Positions 51,463 through 59,555 of a DNA stretch of 64,000 nucleotides are shown here, piece after piece. This DNA comes from Gemmatimonas aurantiaca T-27 (lineage in GTDB: Bacteria > Gemmatimonadota > Gemmatimonadetes > Gemmatimonadales > Gemmatimonadaceae). Where the stretch lies: contig NC_012489.1 of NCBI RefSeq assembly GCF_000010305.1, positions 2,611,646 to 2,675,645 of the forward strand, read 5' to 3'. Numbering within the stretch: position 1 is the stretch's first letter; the number at the start of each line of letters is the position of its first letter. The notes beneath the pieces were generated by a model. That model saw only the letters and a list, made by a program, of their open reading frames with translations, was not told the origin of the DNA and did not search any database. The position numbers and the translations under genes are program-made.

Positions 51463-52630
51463 GAAAACGCACGATCGCGCGGTCGTAGTTGCTGTTCGTA
51501 ACCGGACCTATCTCGAGCCGCCCCGAATCCCGCAGGCGCTTCAGCGCTGCGTTGTGGTCCTTCTGGCGTAGAGTTGTGCCAAAGCGTCGCACGAGTGCCG
51601 CGCGGATCTCGATAAACTCCGCCCCTCTAGATCCTTTCGCTTCAGCAGCGTCCAGCAGAGCAGAGTCAATTTCGCTATCGGGGATGCGGAGGGACGGAAC
51701 CGGTGCGAACAGGTTCCCCTGGCCACTGCGATTCTGTTTGCGCGACTGTTCCTGCAGATCCTGCCCTTCCAGCAGCTTGCTCACGACATCGTTCATCATC
51801 ACATATCCGTGCGGGCTTTCGCTCACATGGAGTAGATAGTACTTCGGAGCAGCACCGTGAGTCGGGCGCACTGGCAGATACTGAGCGTACGCGAAACGCT
51901 TGGCGAAAGCCGCTTGATAGCGAGAAAGCACCACCTCGCGGCGACGGTGCCGCAGCCATTGGCGACGGTCCTCAAGGGAGTCTGAGATCACATCGGGATC
52001 GATGTTCATGCGCTTGAGTAGGTCCGCAAAGGCCTCAGCAGTTTGCCGATACTCCGGGTGATCGCGACCCTTCCGCACCTGTCCAGCGAACCGAGTGAGA
52101 AGCGTGGCGTCCACGCGCAGCAGCAGTTCAAGGGGGGCCGAACGCACCGAATTCAGCAGCGGCTGGAGGCTGTCGATGGTCACCCCAGCCCCGAACGGAT
52201 CGAGAAAAATGAACGTCGGGATGCCCGCCGAACGCGCGGCGATTTCGTCGACATAGTCGGCAAATCCCCCCGGCATGACCCACGCACGCTGCGGCACACG
52301 AGTCCACGGCTGCAGCGCCTCTTGGAGGGACTTCACGCACTCGGGATCCTGCTCGATCGCGTGGACATTGATGGCAATGCCACGATCCTTCATCGCAAGA
52401 TCCTGATTGAGTTCGACGGCGAGCAGTGGCGACCCAGGGCTGCCGTCCGCATATCGACCAGCCCCAGCAAATCCATCCACCACAAGAATGGTGTCGGATG
52501 CACGCTGCAGCTTGTACACGAAGACGCGAAGGTACCCCGACAGGATCTTGTGCTTGATCTGTGCCCACTCAGAGGGGCCTTCGTTGAAAAAGCGCTCCGG
52601 TTGATCGGAGGCCTTCTTGGGCACCATCAC
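51452..52630 (-). CDS. tcmP: Three-Cys-motif partner protein TcmP
   Basis: A 392-aa protein, start GTG overlapping the upstream stop (an ATG one codon later is equally good). The N-terminal domain has a methyltransferase-like Rossmann pattern: ILVVDGFAGAGRYADGSPGS (about 48-67), NVHAIEQDPECV (acidic end of the second strand), and FIFLDPFGAG. The C-terminal about 100 residues form a winged-helix-like domain (FIEIRAALVRRFGTTLRQKD). TcmP proteins are typically encoded beside a Gp37/Gp68 protein, as here. Whether it methylates DNA, RNA or protein is not known. Confidence 0.88.
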   Translation of the reverse strand: MMVPKKASDQPERFFNEGPSEWAQIKHKILSGYLRVFVYKLQRASDTILVVDGFAGAGRYADGSPGSPLLAVELNQDLAMKDRGIAINVHAIEQDPECVKSLQEALQPWTRVPQRAWVMPGGFADYVDEIAARSAGIPTFIFLDPFGAGVTIDSLQPLLNSVRSAPLELLLRVDATLLTRFAGQVRKGRDHPEYRQTAEAFADLLKRMNIDPDVISDSLEDRRQWLRHRRREVVLSRYQAAFAKRFAYAQYLPVRPTHGAAPKYYLLHVSESPHGYVMMNDVVSKLLEGQDLQEQSRKQNRSGQGNLFAPVPSLRIPDSEIDSALLDAAEAKGSRGAEFIEIRAALVRRFGTTLRQKDHNAALKRLRDSGRLEIGPVTNSNYDRAIVRFLRR

Positions 52631-52923
52631 CGCAGAGTTCCTCCGTCAGGGGACGTTCGGGTGCGCTGCAATTCAGCCGCAATCTCACGACTGCGCGCGC
52701 CGCCCTTCTCGGCCGAGCGCTTCAGTTGTCCCGATGCGTGGAGGCGACGCCCCACGGTCTGCCCGCCGCGCACTCGGACTTCATCGGGCAGCATGGCGTT
52801 GAGTTCGCGCGCTCCGCCGGCTGCCATCCACTGGAGTTGATGGACCTTGTTGACGAAGACCCTCCGCGCAGCGATTGGCTCACCGCATCCGCACTTGCAG
52901 AGCTTCTGGGCGCCCACAGTCAC
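52627..52923 (-). CDS. Small Cys-rich protein in the TcmP operon
   Basis: A 98-aa basic protein with an N-terminal zinc-type cluster KLCKCGCGEPIAARRVFVNK followed by HQLQWM, a pattern seen at the start of many short bacterial and phage DNA-associated proteins. The rest is basic and helical (KRSAEKGGARSREIAAEL). It overlaps the gene before it by 4 bp and the TcmP start by a few bases, so all three are translationally coupled. Confidence 0.7.
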   Translation of the reverse strand: MTVGAQKLCKCGCGEPIAARRVFVNKVHQLQWMAAGGARELNAMLPDEVRVRGGQTVGRRLHASGQLKRSAEKGGARSREIAAELQRTRTSPDGGTLR

Positions 52924-53513
52924 TGGGACTTCATCCGGCTCGCGAGTTCACGAAACGCGAGTCGCGCCTGCTGATCGAACTCGAACTCGTCGCGGCACAA
53001 CTTCGCTTCGACCTTGGTGGCGTTGGCCATCGCAATGAGTGCTGCCGGAGGGAGCATGACAGTCACCGTCTCGCCAACACCCGGGCGAAGTACCCGGCCA
53101 TCGTGATCGGCTGCAGGCGTTTCGAAGGGCTTCCCATCGACAAGAAACAGGAGATCGTGGCAGCGGAGATATTCCCACTGGGCACTGCGCGATTGCACCA
53201 TCAGCAGTACGAAGTCAGGGACTTGTGGCGTCTCACCCTTGTACACGAAGTGCGCTGATGGCCGTAGAGTGGTGAACGATCGGCCGTCGGCCGTGCTCGC
53301 CCGCACCGGTGGAAGTTCGAGCGATGCGACGGTCTGTTGCTTGAAGCGATCGAATTCCACGCGAACAAGACTCGCAATCTTCGAGTCTCCTGTCGGAGAA
53401 GGAACGGCAATTTCGACCGCAGTCTGTGCCGATAGCGGGGTGGCGGCGACCGTAGCCGCAAACAAAACGCAGCGAGCGAACTCAATCGTCCTCCCGATTC
53501 CACGGAGCAACAT
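52920..53513 (-). CDS. Exported protein of unknown function, first gene of the TcmP operon
   Basis: A 197-aa protein started at the ATG five bases after GGAGG. A signal peptide (about residues 1-30: basic start, hydrophobic core, ending TPLSAQ) directs it to the periplasm or outside. The mature part is beta-rich (LVRVEFDRFKQQTVASLELP, VPDFVLLMVQSRSAQWEYLR) with two Cys. An exported protein coupled to a cytoplasmic methyltransferase-like protein is unexpected. No family recognised. Confidence 0.65.
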   Translation of the reverse strand: MLLRGIGRTIEFARCVLFAATVAATPLSAQTAVEIAVPSPTGDSKIASLVRVEFDRFKQQTVASLELPPVRASTADGRSFTTLRPSAHFVYKGETPQVPDFVLLMVQSRSAQWEYLRCHDLLFLVDGKPFETPAADHDGRVLRPGVGETVTVMLPPAALIAMANATKVEAKLCRDEFEFDQQARLAFRELASRMKSQ

Positions 53514-53805
53514 GTACACCTCCAGAATTGGTGATTGATGCAACGATTCTTCACACATCTCACTGCGCTGCGCTGGCTGCACTCTCGCCCGCCCTCCTTC
53601 TACCGTGTGCTAGCGCCCCTATTGCTCTTCGGCCTACGCGCACGAACCGGAGACATCTTAATTGCGTGGCCTGGGCACCCCACTCATTCGCTGGCAGTCA
53701 GCACCGGTGTGTCGCCGCGAAGATCGTTGCAGTACCGAGGGCGCCTCCGCCTCGCGCTATTGCGCACGACATTGGGCGAATTAGAAACACAGCAAGCGAT
53801 CGTGC
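53514..53805. other. Gap upstream of the TcmP operon, no confident gene
   Basis: Must contain the promoter of the minus-strand operon and the end of the repressor transcript. I see no strong promoter or terminator. Frames open on the plus strand here run into the repressor gene antisense and look non-coding. Confidence 0.4.
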
Positions 53806-54342
53806 CTATTCTGCCCTGCCCTTCTTCTTCGGCTTCGCCTGTGCGTTCTCTTGCTCGACGCTCGCCAAGAGGTCACCGGCAGCGTCGCCCAATTCTGCCA
53901 CGGCGTCCGCGCTGAGATTCGCCGCGATGTAGTTCGCCTCGATGTTCGACCACGGCTCAAGGTCGTCCACAACCGTCTGTTGATCGGCTAAGACGGCCTT
54001 GAGCATCGACACCAAAGACTGCGCGCGCCCACGAATCTCGGCGAGGCGTTTGATGTTCCGTGCAGTACGTGCCTCAGCGGCACCGAGCACCCCTTCAGCA
54101 ACCCGCAAGGGTGCTCCCGAACGCTCGGCGTAGGTCGTGTCGTAGCTGGATTGGCGTGCCTTCTTCGCGCGCGCGGTGGCCCATTTCAGAAGCGCCTCCT
54201 TGTTCTCCCCCTGCGGGCGCTTCCCGCCCTTCCAGCCCGCTGCGGTGGAATACGGGACCGGCACGCGCGCCGCCGCCCGTCGCAGGGAGCTCCCGGCGAC
54301 CTCCTCCCAAAACAGCTCCAGCGCCCTGTCCAGCTGATCCAT
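53806..54342 (-). CDS. Candidate prophage repressor
   Basis: A 178-aa protein transcribed leftwards from the immunity region. Its N-terminus (ELFWEEVAGSSLRRAAARVP, then YSTAAGWKGGKRPQG) has a helix-turn-helix-like spacing, and the rest is helical, with a long coiled segment and a Lys-rich end (AKPKKKGRAE). There is no LexA-type peptidase domain, so induction would not be by self-cleavage. It faces the Cro-like gene across a region packed with repeats, which is the main reason for the call. Confidence 0.55.
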   Translation of the reverse strand: MDQLDRALELFWEEVAGSSLRRAAARVPVPYSTAAGWKGGKRPQGENKEALLKWATARAKKARQSSYDTTYAERSGAPLRVAEGVLGAAEARTARNIKRLAEIRGRAQSLVSMLKAVLADQQTVVDDLEPWSNIEANYIAANLSADAVAELGDAAGDLLASVEQENAQAKPKKKGRAE

Positions 54343-54355
54343 TACCCCTCGCGTC

Positions 54356-54398
54356 GATCAAAAGGGATCACTGACCCTTGCGGTGATCCCTTTTGATC
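54356..54398. promoter_or_regulatory. Immunity-region dyad
   Basis: GATCAAAAGGGATCAC (54356-54371) and GTGATCCCTTTTGATC (54383-54398) are perfect 16-bp arms around an 11-base loop, ending 14 bp before the repressor start. On the minus strand AGGGATCA-type units recur about every 10-13 bp. It may be an operator, and in the repressor mRNA a leader hairpin next to the ribosome-binding site. Confidence 0.7.
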
Positions 54399-54414
54399 CC
54401 TATTGTTCCCTTGC

Positions 54415-54449
54415 ACGGTTCAACACGGTTCAACTCTTAACGGTGCAAC
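54415..54449. promoter_or_regulatory. Triple direct repeat before the Cro-like gene
   Basis: ACGGTTCAAC at 54415-54424 and 54425-54434, then ACGGTGCAAC at 54440-54449. Tandem 10-bp spacing places two copies on the same face of the helix, just upstream of the rightward early gene. Likely operator of the rightward promoter. Confidence 0.6.
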
Positions 54450-54459
54450 CCGAGAACAT

Positions 54460-54687
54460 ATGCCGAGCATCGACCGGCGGAAGCCGTTCAAGGCAGCATT
54501 GGCGGCATTGGGCGAAACCCAGACGGCTTTCGCCGAAAAACACGACGTGACGCTGCAGCACCTCCAGCTCGTAGCGAAGGGTGGTCGCGACAGCATCCCG
54601 CTCGAGGCGGCGATCGACGAGCTCATTGCGCGCGCCGAGCACGTGACCGCCATGCCTGCCGCAGCGTCCCGCCCCACGGCCGCCTGA
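54460..54687 (+). CDS. Small Cro-like DNA-binding protein
   Basis: A 75-aa protein, first gene of the rightward early operon. FKAALAALGETQTAFAEKHD followed by VTLQHLQLVAKGGRD has the Cro/CI-type pattern in which Gln-Thr-Ala-Phe-Ala begins the HTH. An upstream in-frame start would run through the operator repeats, so this ATG is preferred. It is divergent from the candidate repressor, as cro is from cI. Confidence 0.65.
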   Translation: MPSIDRRKPFKAALAALGETQTAFAEKHDVTLQHLQLVAKGGRDSIPLEAAIDELIARAEHVTAMPAAASRPTAA

Positions 54688-54692
54688 CGAAC

Positions 54693-55250
54693 ATGGCCAC
54701 CACAAACTCGATGACCAACCAAAGCGGCGCGGCCGTTTTGGAGCGTCCACGGCCACTGTCGGTGCGGGAAGCCGGCGAGCAGTTCGCCGCCATGGTGCGG
54801 CAGGACGTGCGCGCGTGTGGCCAGCGCTCGCCGGCAGGGCGCTTCCCCCAGCCCGCCGGCGCGTTCTACGAGATGGGGCGCGACGATGCCGATGTGCGGG
54901 GGCTGTCGCTGTCGGTGATCGGCTGCGCCATCATCGCCATCGCGCAGTCGCCAGCGACCGATCCCGGCGCGCTCGAGGCACTGTTTTTCAAGTGGCTCGC
55001 CTGGGCGGAGTCGTATCGCCCGGACACGCCGGACTGCTACGCCACCGAATGGCAGCGCGAGACGCGCCAGGGCGCAGAGACGGATGTCGCCCAAGCTCGG
55101 GCACTGCGCGCGTTGGAGTTACTGGACCTGCCGGGGATCGATGCCGCACTGGCTGAGAACGCCGAGCAGGGCGCGTCCCTGCGTCGCATGTCGGCCCGCC
55201 TCCACGTGATGCGCCGAGAAGTCGTGGCGCTTCGAGGGATGAGAACATGA
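54693..55250 (+). CDS. Early prophage protein, unknown
   Basis: A 185-aa protein five bases after the Cro-like gene. Mostly helical, with a weakly hydrophobic helix (GLSLSVIGCAIIAIAQ) and an acidic C-terminal half. In lambda-like phages this place often holds anti-termination or replication regulators, but nothing in the sequence supports a specific role. The next ATG overlaps its stop. Confidence 0.5.
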   Translation: MATTNSMTNQSGAAVLERPRPLSVREAGEQFAAMVRQDVRACGQRSPAGRFPQPAGAFYEMGRDDADVRGLSLSVIGCAIIAIAQSPATDPGALEALFFKWLAWAESYRPDTPDCYATEWQRETRQGAETDVAQARALRALELLDLPGIDAALAENAEQGASLRRMSARLHVMRREVVALRGMRT

Positions 55251-55819
55251 GCGAGACGAACCAATCGCTGAGGCAGCAGGTTCGCCAACTCGATGCCGAA
55301 ATCGCGGATGCGAAGACGGCCAAGAAGCTCGATGTGGCCGGGCAGACCGACCGTTCGCTCACGGCATACGTGCATGGCGATCAGCCAGCGCCGCTCCCAC
55401 TGGGCCCGGGTGTTGTCGTCCCGTTCGACGTTGAGGCTTTGCCGCCTGTGCCCGACGGTCAGGAGCGGCGCACCGTGGAGTATCAAACTTCCGAGGGCGA
55501 GACCTTCTTGGCGTGCTACGTGCCCGGTGCGCCCCGGCCGTGGTATCGCAGTCGATTCGGCGGCGCCGAGTCCTTTGTCGCGCTGTGGGGATTGCAGCCC
55601 GACGACAATAGCGTCGCGGCGGTGAAGGAGTTGCTGCACCACCCGTTCCGGGACATTGAGGTGCCACGCGATGAGGCGTGGGCGCAGCTCACCCAAGAGC
55701 TGGCGGCACTGGTGCGCGAGTGCGACGGCAACACGTACGCCGGCGAGATCAATCCCTGTGCGGAACGGATCCTGCGCCGGCAGATGCAGCCACGGGTGTT
55801 GCCGGGAGTACCAGCATGA
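55247..55819 (+). CDS. Early prophage protein with N-terminal coiled coil, unknown
   Basis: A 190-aa protein beginning with a coiled coil (SLRQQVRQLDAEIADAKTAK) and followed by a beta-rich middle (GPGVVVPFDVEALPPVPDGQ) and a helical acidic end with two Cys (LVRECDGNTYAGEINPCAER). No family recognised. Overlaps its neighbours by 4 bp at both ends. Confidence 0.5.
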   Translation: MSETNQSLRQQVRQLDAEIADAKTAKKLDVAGQTDRSLTAYVHGDQPAPLPLGPGVVVPFDVEALPPVPDGQERRTVEYQTSEGETFLACYVPGAPRPWYRSRFGGAESFVALWGLQPDDNSVAAVKELLHHPFRDIEVPRDEAWAQLTQELAALVRECDGNTYAGEINPCAERILRRQMQPRVLPGVPA

Positions 55820-56037
55820 GCGACTGCTCGTATGCGTTTCGCGTGCTGCTCACGGCGGGACTCACGGTGCTCGTGTCCCGCCTGTGGCTCGGCATCATCA
55901 TGCACCGTCACCCTGACCCCAAAGCCGCGCCGCTGCGCGCCCAGTCCATCGGTGGCCTGTTGACGATCGCCCTGGTGATGGCATTGGCCGCCATCGTGTG
56001 GGGCATCGTGGCCGCCATCTGGATCTGCGGACAATGA
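55816..56037 (+). CDS. Small two-helix membrane protein
   Basis: Seventy-three residues with two hydrophobic segments (about 8-27 and 45-70) and a short polar loop with a His-Pro pair (MHRHPDPKAAPL). ATG and stop both overlap neighbouring genes. Early membrane proteins of phages may act in superinfection exclusion; that is only a possibility here. Confidence 0.55.
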   Translation: MSDCSYAFRVLLTAGLTVLVSRLWLGIIMHRHPDPKAAPLRAQSIGGLLTIALVMALAAIVWGIVAAIWICGQ

Positions 56038-56453
56038 GCGCTGCCCGTCGCCTCACCTATGTCAGCCTCGGCTCGGGTCGCTCCTCGTCATACACGTGGG
56101 ACCGTGGCACCGTCGCGCCAATGGAATGGGTCGGCCGTCTCGGGTCCGATGCATCGATCGCGCTACGCAAAGTGCTGGCGTGGGATGAAGCCGCGACTGA
56201 TGACGAAAACCTCGAACTCGCCCGCAACGCACTGCAGTGTGTGTGTCTGGTGGGCACGGCGCGCGCGGTCCCCATCGAGCTGCTGCGGCGCGTGCTGGAT
56301 GGAATTCGGCGTCGCGATCCCAACGCCGCACACCTGGCACAACTCGGCATTCATGGGCCGGTGACGCGTCTGCGGGCCGAGCTCGCGGGCGAAGCGTATC
56401 TGGATGGCCTCGGCGCTGCGTTTGTCGCAGGACCGGTCGAGGTGGCGCGATGA
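56034..56453 (+). CDS. Early prophage protein, unknown
   Basis: A 139-aa protein overlapping its neighbours by 4 bp on each side. It has a Gly/Ser-rich start (VSLGSGRSSSYTWDRG) and then helices (LELARNALQCVCLVGTARAV, IELLRRVLDGIRRRD). It may partner the RecT-like protein that follows. No motif recognised. Confidence 0.5.
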   Translation: MSAARRLTYVSLGSGRSSSYTWDRGTVAPMEWVGRLGSDASIALRKVLAWDEAATDDENLELARNALQCVCLVGTARAVPIELLRRVLDGIRRRDPNAAHLAQLGIHGPVTRLRAELAGEAYLDGLGAAFVAGPVEVAR

Positions 56454-57442
56454 GTGAACCCACCGCCGTGCGCGATATCCTCGGGCCGAGCGCGATGCCG
56501 GTACCGGAAGTGCCAGACCGGCCGCTGCGCGCGATCGACCATCACGACCTGGTGCTATTCAAACGACGCGTGAATGCGCTGGCCGAGCGGTCGTGGAAGC
56601 TGCTCAAAGCGCAGGAGGGCTCGACGGGCCGGGCACTCACGATCCCCATGCTCGTGGCACCCGTGCTGCAGGAAGTGCTGCGCACGCGCGAGCTCACCAC
56701 GTTGGGTGACGAAGAGCTGTTCCGGTGCCTCTGGGTGCCGGCCACGACCACCGCGACGCTCGGGAGCGATATCCGGCCGTCGGTGGACTACGAACCGCCG
56801 CTCCGCATTCCGCGGGTGCAGTTCGTGCCGACCACCCGCTATCGCCTGGCGCGCCTGCAGGGCCTGGGCGCCACCGCGATCAAGTACGGCATCGTGCACG
56901 CCGGGGATCGGTTTCGGTGTGACGTCGAGTCGCATCAGCGCACCGTCTCCCACCAGATGGCGTCCGGTGGACGGCGTGGGCTGCCCATCAAAGCGTTTGT
57001 GTCCGTGTTCGCGCACGGCCGGTACCTCGGACAGGTCGAAGAGATGGTCGCCTGGCGCCAACGGATCGCCACGCGCCCCCATGCATGGCATCGCACGTGG
57101 CGGGACCACGCGTCGCAACACCTGCTGGCGAGAGCCATGAGCCAAGTGGAGAGCCAAATCCATGCGGCGAAGCCTGTGGCTTTCACGGACGTCGCGCGGG
57201 CCGCCAGCGAGCTCCTACCGGGCAATGCGGCCGACTTCGAGGGCTATGGCGGCCAAGCCATTGGCCTCGTGCCCACGCCGATCCTGCGCCGCATGCGGCA
57301 GTGGATTGCCCTGTCCCCCGCGCGCCAGATCGCACACCAGCGGCTCGATGCCGCCATCACCTGCATCATCGCCGCCCGCCGTGCGGCGGCCACGGCCCCC
57401 GCTCCAGCCCCCACCGAAGCCTCAACCGAGATCGAATCATGA
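56450..57442 (+). CDS. RecT-like single-strand annealing protein (divergent)
   Basis: A 330-aa protein whose central part follows the RecT/Bet plan: RYRLARLQGLGATAIKYGIV, then HAGDRFRCDVESHQRTVSHQ with the GDxF element, a strand AFVSVFAHGRYLGQVEEMVA ending in the VEEM element, and then a Trp/His region PHAWHRTWRDHASQHLLARA where RecT proteins have an amphipathic helix. Such proteins anneal single strands during phage recombination-dependent replication. No exonuclease gene is visible next to it, though a nuclease-like gene lies across attP. The match is by pattern only. Confidence 0.45.
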   Translation: MSEPTAVRDILGPSAMPVPEVPDRPLRAIDHHDLVLFKRRVNALAERSWKLLKAQEGSTGRALTIPMLVAPVLQEVLRTRELTTLGDEELFRCLWVPATTTATLGSDIRPSVDYEPPLRIPRVQFVPTTRYRLARLQGLGATAIKYGIVHAGDRFRCDVESHQRTVSHQMASGGRRGLPIKAFVSVFAHGRYLGQVEEMVAWRQRIATRPHAWHRTWRDHASQHLLARAMSQVESQIHAAKPVAFTDVARAASELLPGNAADFEGYGGQAIGLVPTPILRRMRQWIALSPARQIAHQRLDAAITCIIAARRAAATAPAPAPTEASTEIES

Positions 57443-59184
57443 GCCCTGTCGTGGTCACTGAAGGCGTGGACATCGCCCCGGACAACGTCGCTGGCACCGT
57501 CGAGCCGTACGCTCCCGAAGCGGCCCCAGAAGCCACCGTGCGCCGGGCGGCGGTGCCGATGCGTGTCGCGCTCAGACAAGTGCACGCCTCCCCTTCGAAC
57601 CCCCGCAAGATCATCACGCTCGACGAGATCGAGGCGCTGGGGGCGAGCCTGCAGCAGCACGGCCAGTTGACCCGCGTGTTGCTGCGGCCGATGGCGACGC
57701 CCAAGGGCGCGGATCCGTCGGTGCAGCACTACGAGCTCGCCGCAGGCCATCGGCGCTCGTTGGCCGCATTGCATCTGGGCTGGACCGACATCGATGCCGA
57801 TGTTCGGGAGATGGACGACCACTCGTTCTTGATGGTGTTGTGGGCCGAGAACCTCCAGCGTGCCGATGTCCCCCCGATGGATGAGGCAATCGGGATCCGC
57901 GACTTGCAGGCGGCGGGCTGGGATCTCGCGGCCATCGCCGCAGAAATCGGACGCCCCGAGGCCTACGTGCGCGGGCGGCTCGCCCTGCTGCAGTTGTCGC
58001 CGGCCGCCCAGCAGTCCATGCACGTCGGTCTGCTGCCGGTGACGCACGCCCAGGAGCTGGCCAAGCTGCCCAGCGCGGTCCAGGATGACGTGCTGCGGGA
58101 GGTGTTCAACCTGTCGCCGGTCAAACTCACCGACGTGGATGCGGCGCCTGAGATCGAAGAAGACCTCCCGCCGGACGAGGACCTCGCTGCGGTCTTCACG
58201 GAGGACAATCCGCACGGCTATCTCGCGGAAGAAACGTGGAAGCCCGTGCGCGTGCCGACGCTCGAGGACCTGCGCGCCGATCTCAAGGCGCGGTTTTACC
58301 GCCGCTTGTCGGTGGTGTCCTGGCCGCTCGATGACAGCACGCTGCTGAAGGGCGCCGGCGCGTGCACGACCTGTGAAAAGCGCAGTGGCCATGCGCCGAC
58401 GCTGTTCCCCGAGCTCGTGAACGCGCGTGGGGAAGCGTGCCTCGACGTCGCCTGCTTCCGGGCCAAAGAGAAAGCATTCGCCCGGCGCATCGAACAGCAG
58501 CAGCTCGCGGCGACGCTACCGGAAGGGGCGCCAATGCCGAGCAAGAAGGAACTCAAGGCGAGGGAAGCAGAAGCGCGCGCCGCTGAGAAGGCCCGTAGCG
58601 AGCAGGAATCCGCGAAGGCCCAGGCTCAGCGCGAGCAGCGCTATCAGATCAAGTCTCGGGCGCGGATCGCCGGCGTGCGGGCCGTGCTGGCGGAAGTGAC
58701 ACCGGCCGGTCTTCACAGCGTCCCGCTCCTGCGCGCGCTGCTCCACCTCATCATCGACTGCACCAAGGTGTTCGAAGGGCCCAAGGACATCGTGTTGCTC
58801 GAGGTGCTGGGCCTGGCACTGCCCGCGCCACTGACGGCCAATTGGCATTGGCAGGCCGAGGAAGTGCGGACGTGGGTGGATGACCCCACGCGTACGGAAC
58901 GGCATCTGGTGCGCGCGCTGGTGCTGATGGTGCTCGCCACGTCGGGAGATGTCCGGGTGAGCGACTACTTCGCCGACCGTCAGTATCCGGCCCTGCTGCA
59001 GTTGGCCGAGGTGATGGGCGTGAACATTGTCGACATCATGGCCGCCACGGAGCGGGAGACAAAGGAACAACTGGTGGCTGCGGCCAAGGCCGAGAAGCAA
59101 GCCACCAAGGCAGCGGCGAAGAAGCCGAAGCGGAAGGCGCAGCCGGCGTCGAGTGAGGACGACACCGTGGCGGCGGTGGCCTAA
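57439..59184 (+). CDS. ParB/Spo0J-family protein
   Basis: A 581-aa protein. The N-terminal ParB domain (about 45-150) has SPSNPRKIITLDEIEALGAS, YELAAGHRRSLAALHLGW and LWAENLQRADVPPMDEAIGI. The KorB-like HTH follows (AIAAEIGRPEAYVRGRLALL). After this come an acidic stretch, a Cys set (CTTCEKRSG, CLDVACF) that may bind metal, a Lys/Ala-rich coiled coil and a C-terminal helical domain. There is no ParA gene nearby, so plasmid-type partition is unlikely. Phage ParB-like proteins may act as nucleases or in transcription. Confidence 0.8.
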   Translation: MSPVVVTEGVDIAPDNVAGTVEPYAPEAAPEATVRRAAVPMRVALRQVHASPSNPRKIITLDEIEALGASLQQHGQLTRVLLRPMATPKGADPSVQHYELAAGHRRSLAALHLGWTDIDADVREMDDHSFLMVLWAENLQRADVPPMDEAIGIRDLQAAGWDLAAIAAEIGRPEAYVRGRLALLQLSPAAQQSMHVGLLPVTHAQELAKLPSAVQDDVLREVFNLSPVKLTDVDAAPEIEEDLPPDEDLAAVFTEDNPHGYLAEETWKPVRVPTLEDLRADLKARFYRRLSVVSWPLDDSTLLKGAGACTTCEKRSGHAPTLFPELVNARGEACLDVACFRAKEKAFARRIEQQQLAATLPEGAPMPSKKELKAREAEARAAEKARSEQESAKAQAQREQRYQIKSRARIAGVRAVLAEVTPAGLHSVPLLRALLHLIIDCTKVFEGPKDIVLLEVLGLALPAPLTANWHWQAEEVRTWVDDPTRTERHLVRALVLMVLATSGDVRVSDYFADRQYPALLQLAEVMGVNIVDIMAATERETKEQLVAAAKAEKQATKAAAKKPKRKAQPASSEDDTVAAVA

Positions 59185-59439
59185 ATGGCACGGCGCAGCT
59201 ATCGCACCGGCCAGTGGACGCCGAAGGAAGAACGCGAAGAGCAGATCCGCGAGCAATTGCGCGCCGGCGTCACGGATCCCGCCACAATCGCCTCGGCGTT
59301 GGGCTGCACGAAAGACCTGGTCATGCTGCGCGCCCGCGAGATGCCGGATGTGGAGCGCCGCATGCGCCGTCCCGACAGCCGCACCCGACGTGCGGTCATT
59401 CTCACACTACGCCCGACGCGGGCGCCGGAGGTCGCATGA
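59185..59439 (+). CDS. Small early protein with HTH-like segment
   Basis: Eighty-four residues beginning right after the ParB-like stop. DPATIASALGCTKDLVMLRA has helix-turn-helix spacing, and both ends are basic. It ends in RAPEVA, over a further copy of the GCGCCGGAGGT junction element (59422-59432), which serves the next start. Confidence 0.5.
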   Translation: MARRSYRTGQWTPKEEREEQIREQLRAGVTDPATIASALGCTKDLVMLRAREMPDVERRMRRPDSRTRRAVILTLRPTRAPEVA

Positions 59440-59555
59440 GGTTGTCCGAGTGGACCATCGCGTTTCTCATCGCCATTGCGGTGGGGCGTGCGTGCGCGCG
59501 CCTGATCCTGCGCTGCTGTGGCATGCCCACGGGAGGCCATCGTGGCCACGCCTGA
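59436..59555 (+). CDS. Very small membrane protein (39 aa)
   Basis: Thirty-nine residues with one hydrophobic helix (about 6-27) and two adjacent Cys (RCC). ATG overlaps the previous stop as ATGA, and GGAGGTC precedes it. Kept because of this coupling and the hydrophobic helix. Confidence 0.4.
   Translation: MRLSEWTIAFLIAIAVGRACARLILRCCGMPTGGHRGHA

Noticed and set aside
53535-53915. 126-codon plus-strand frame
   Set aside because: Its second half is antisense to the repressor candidate and its composition is that of non-coding GC-rich sequence.
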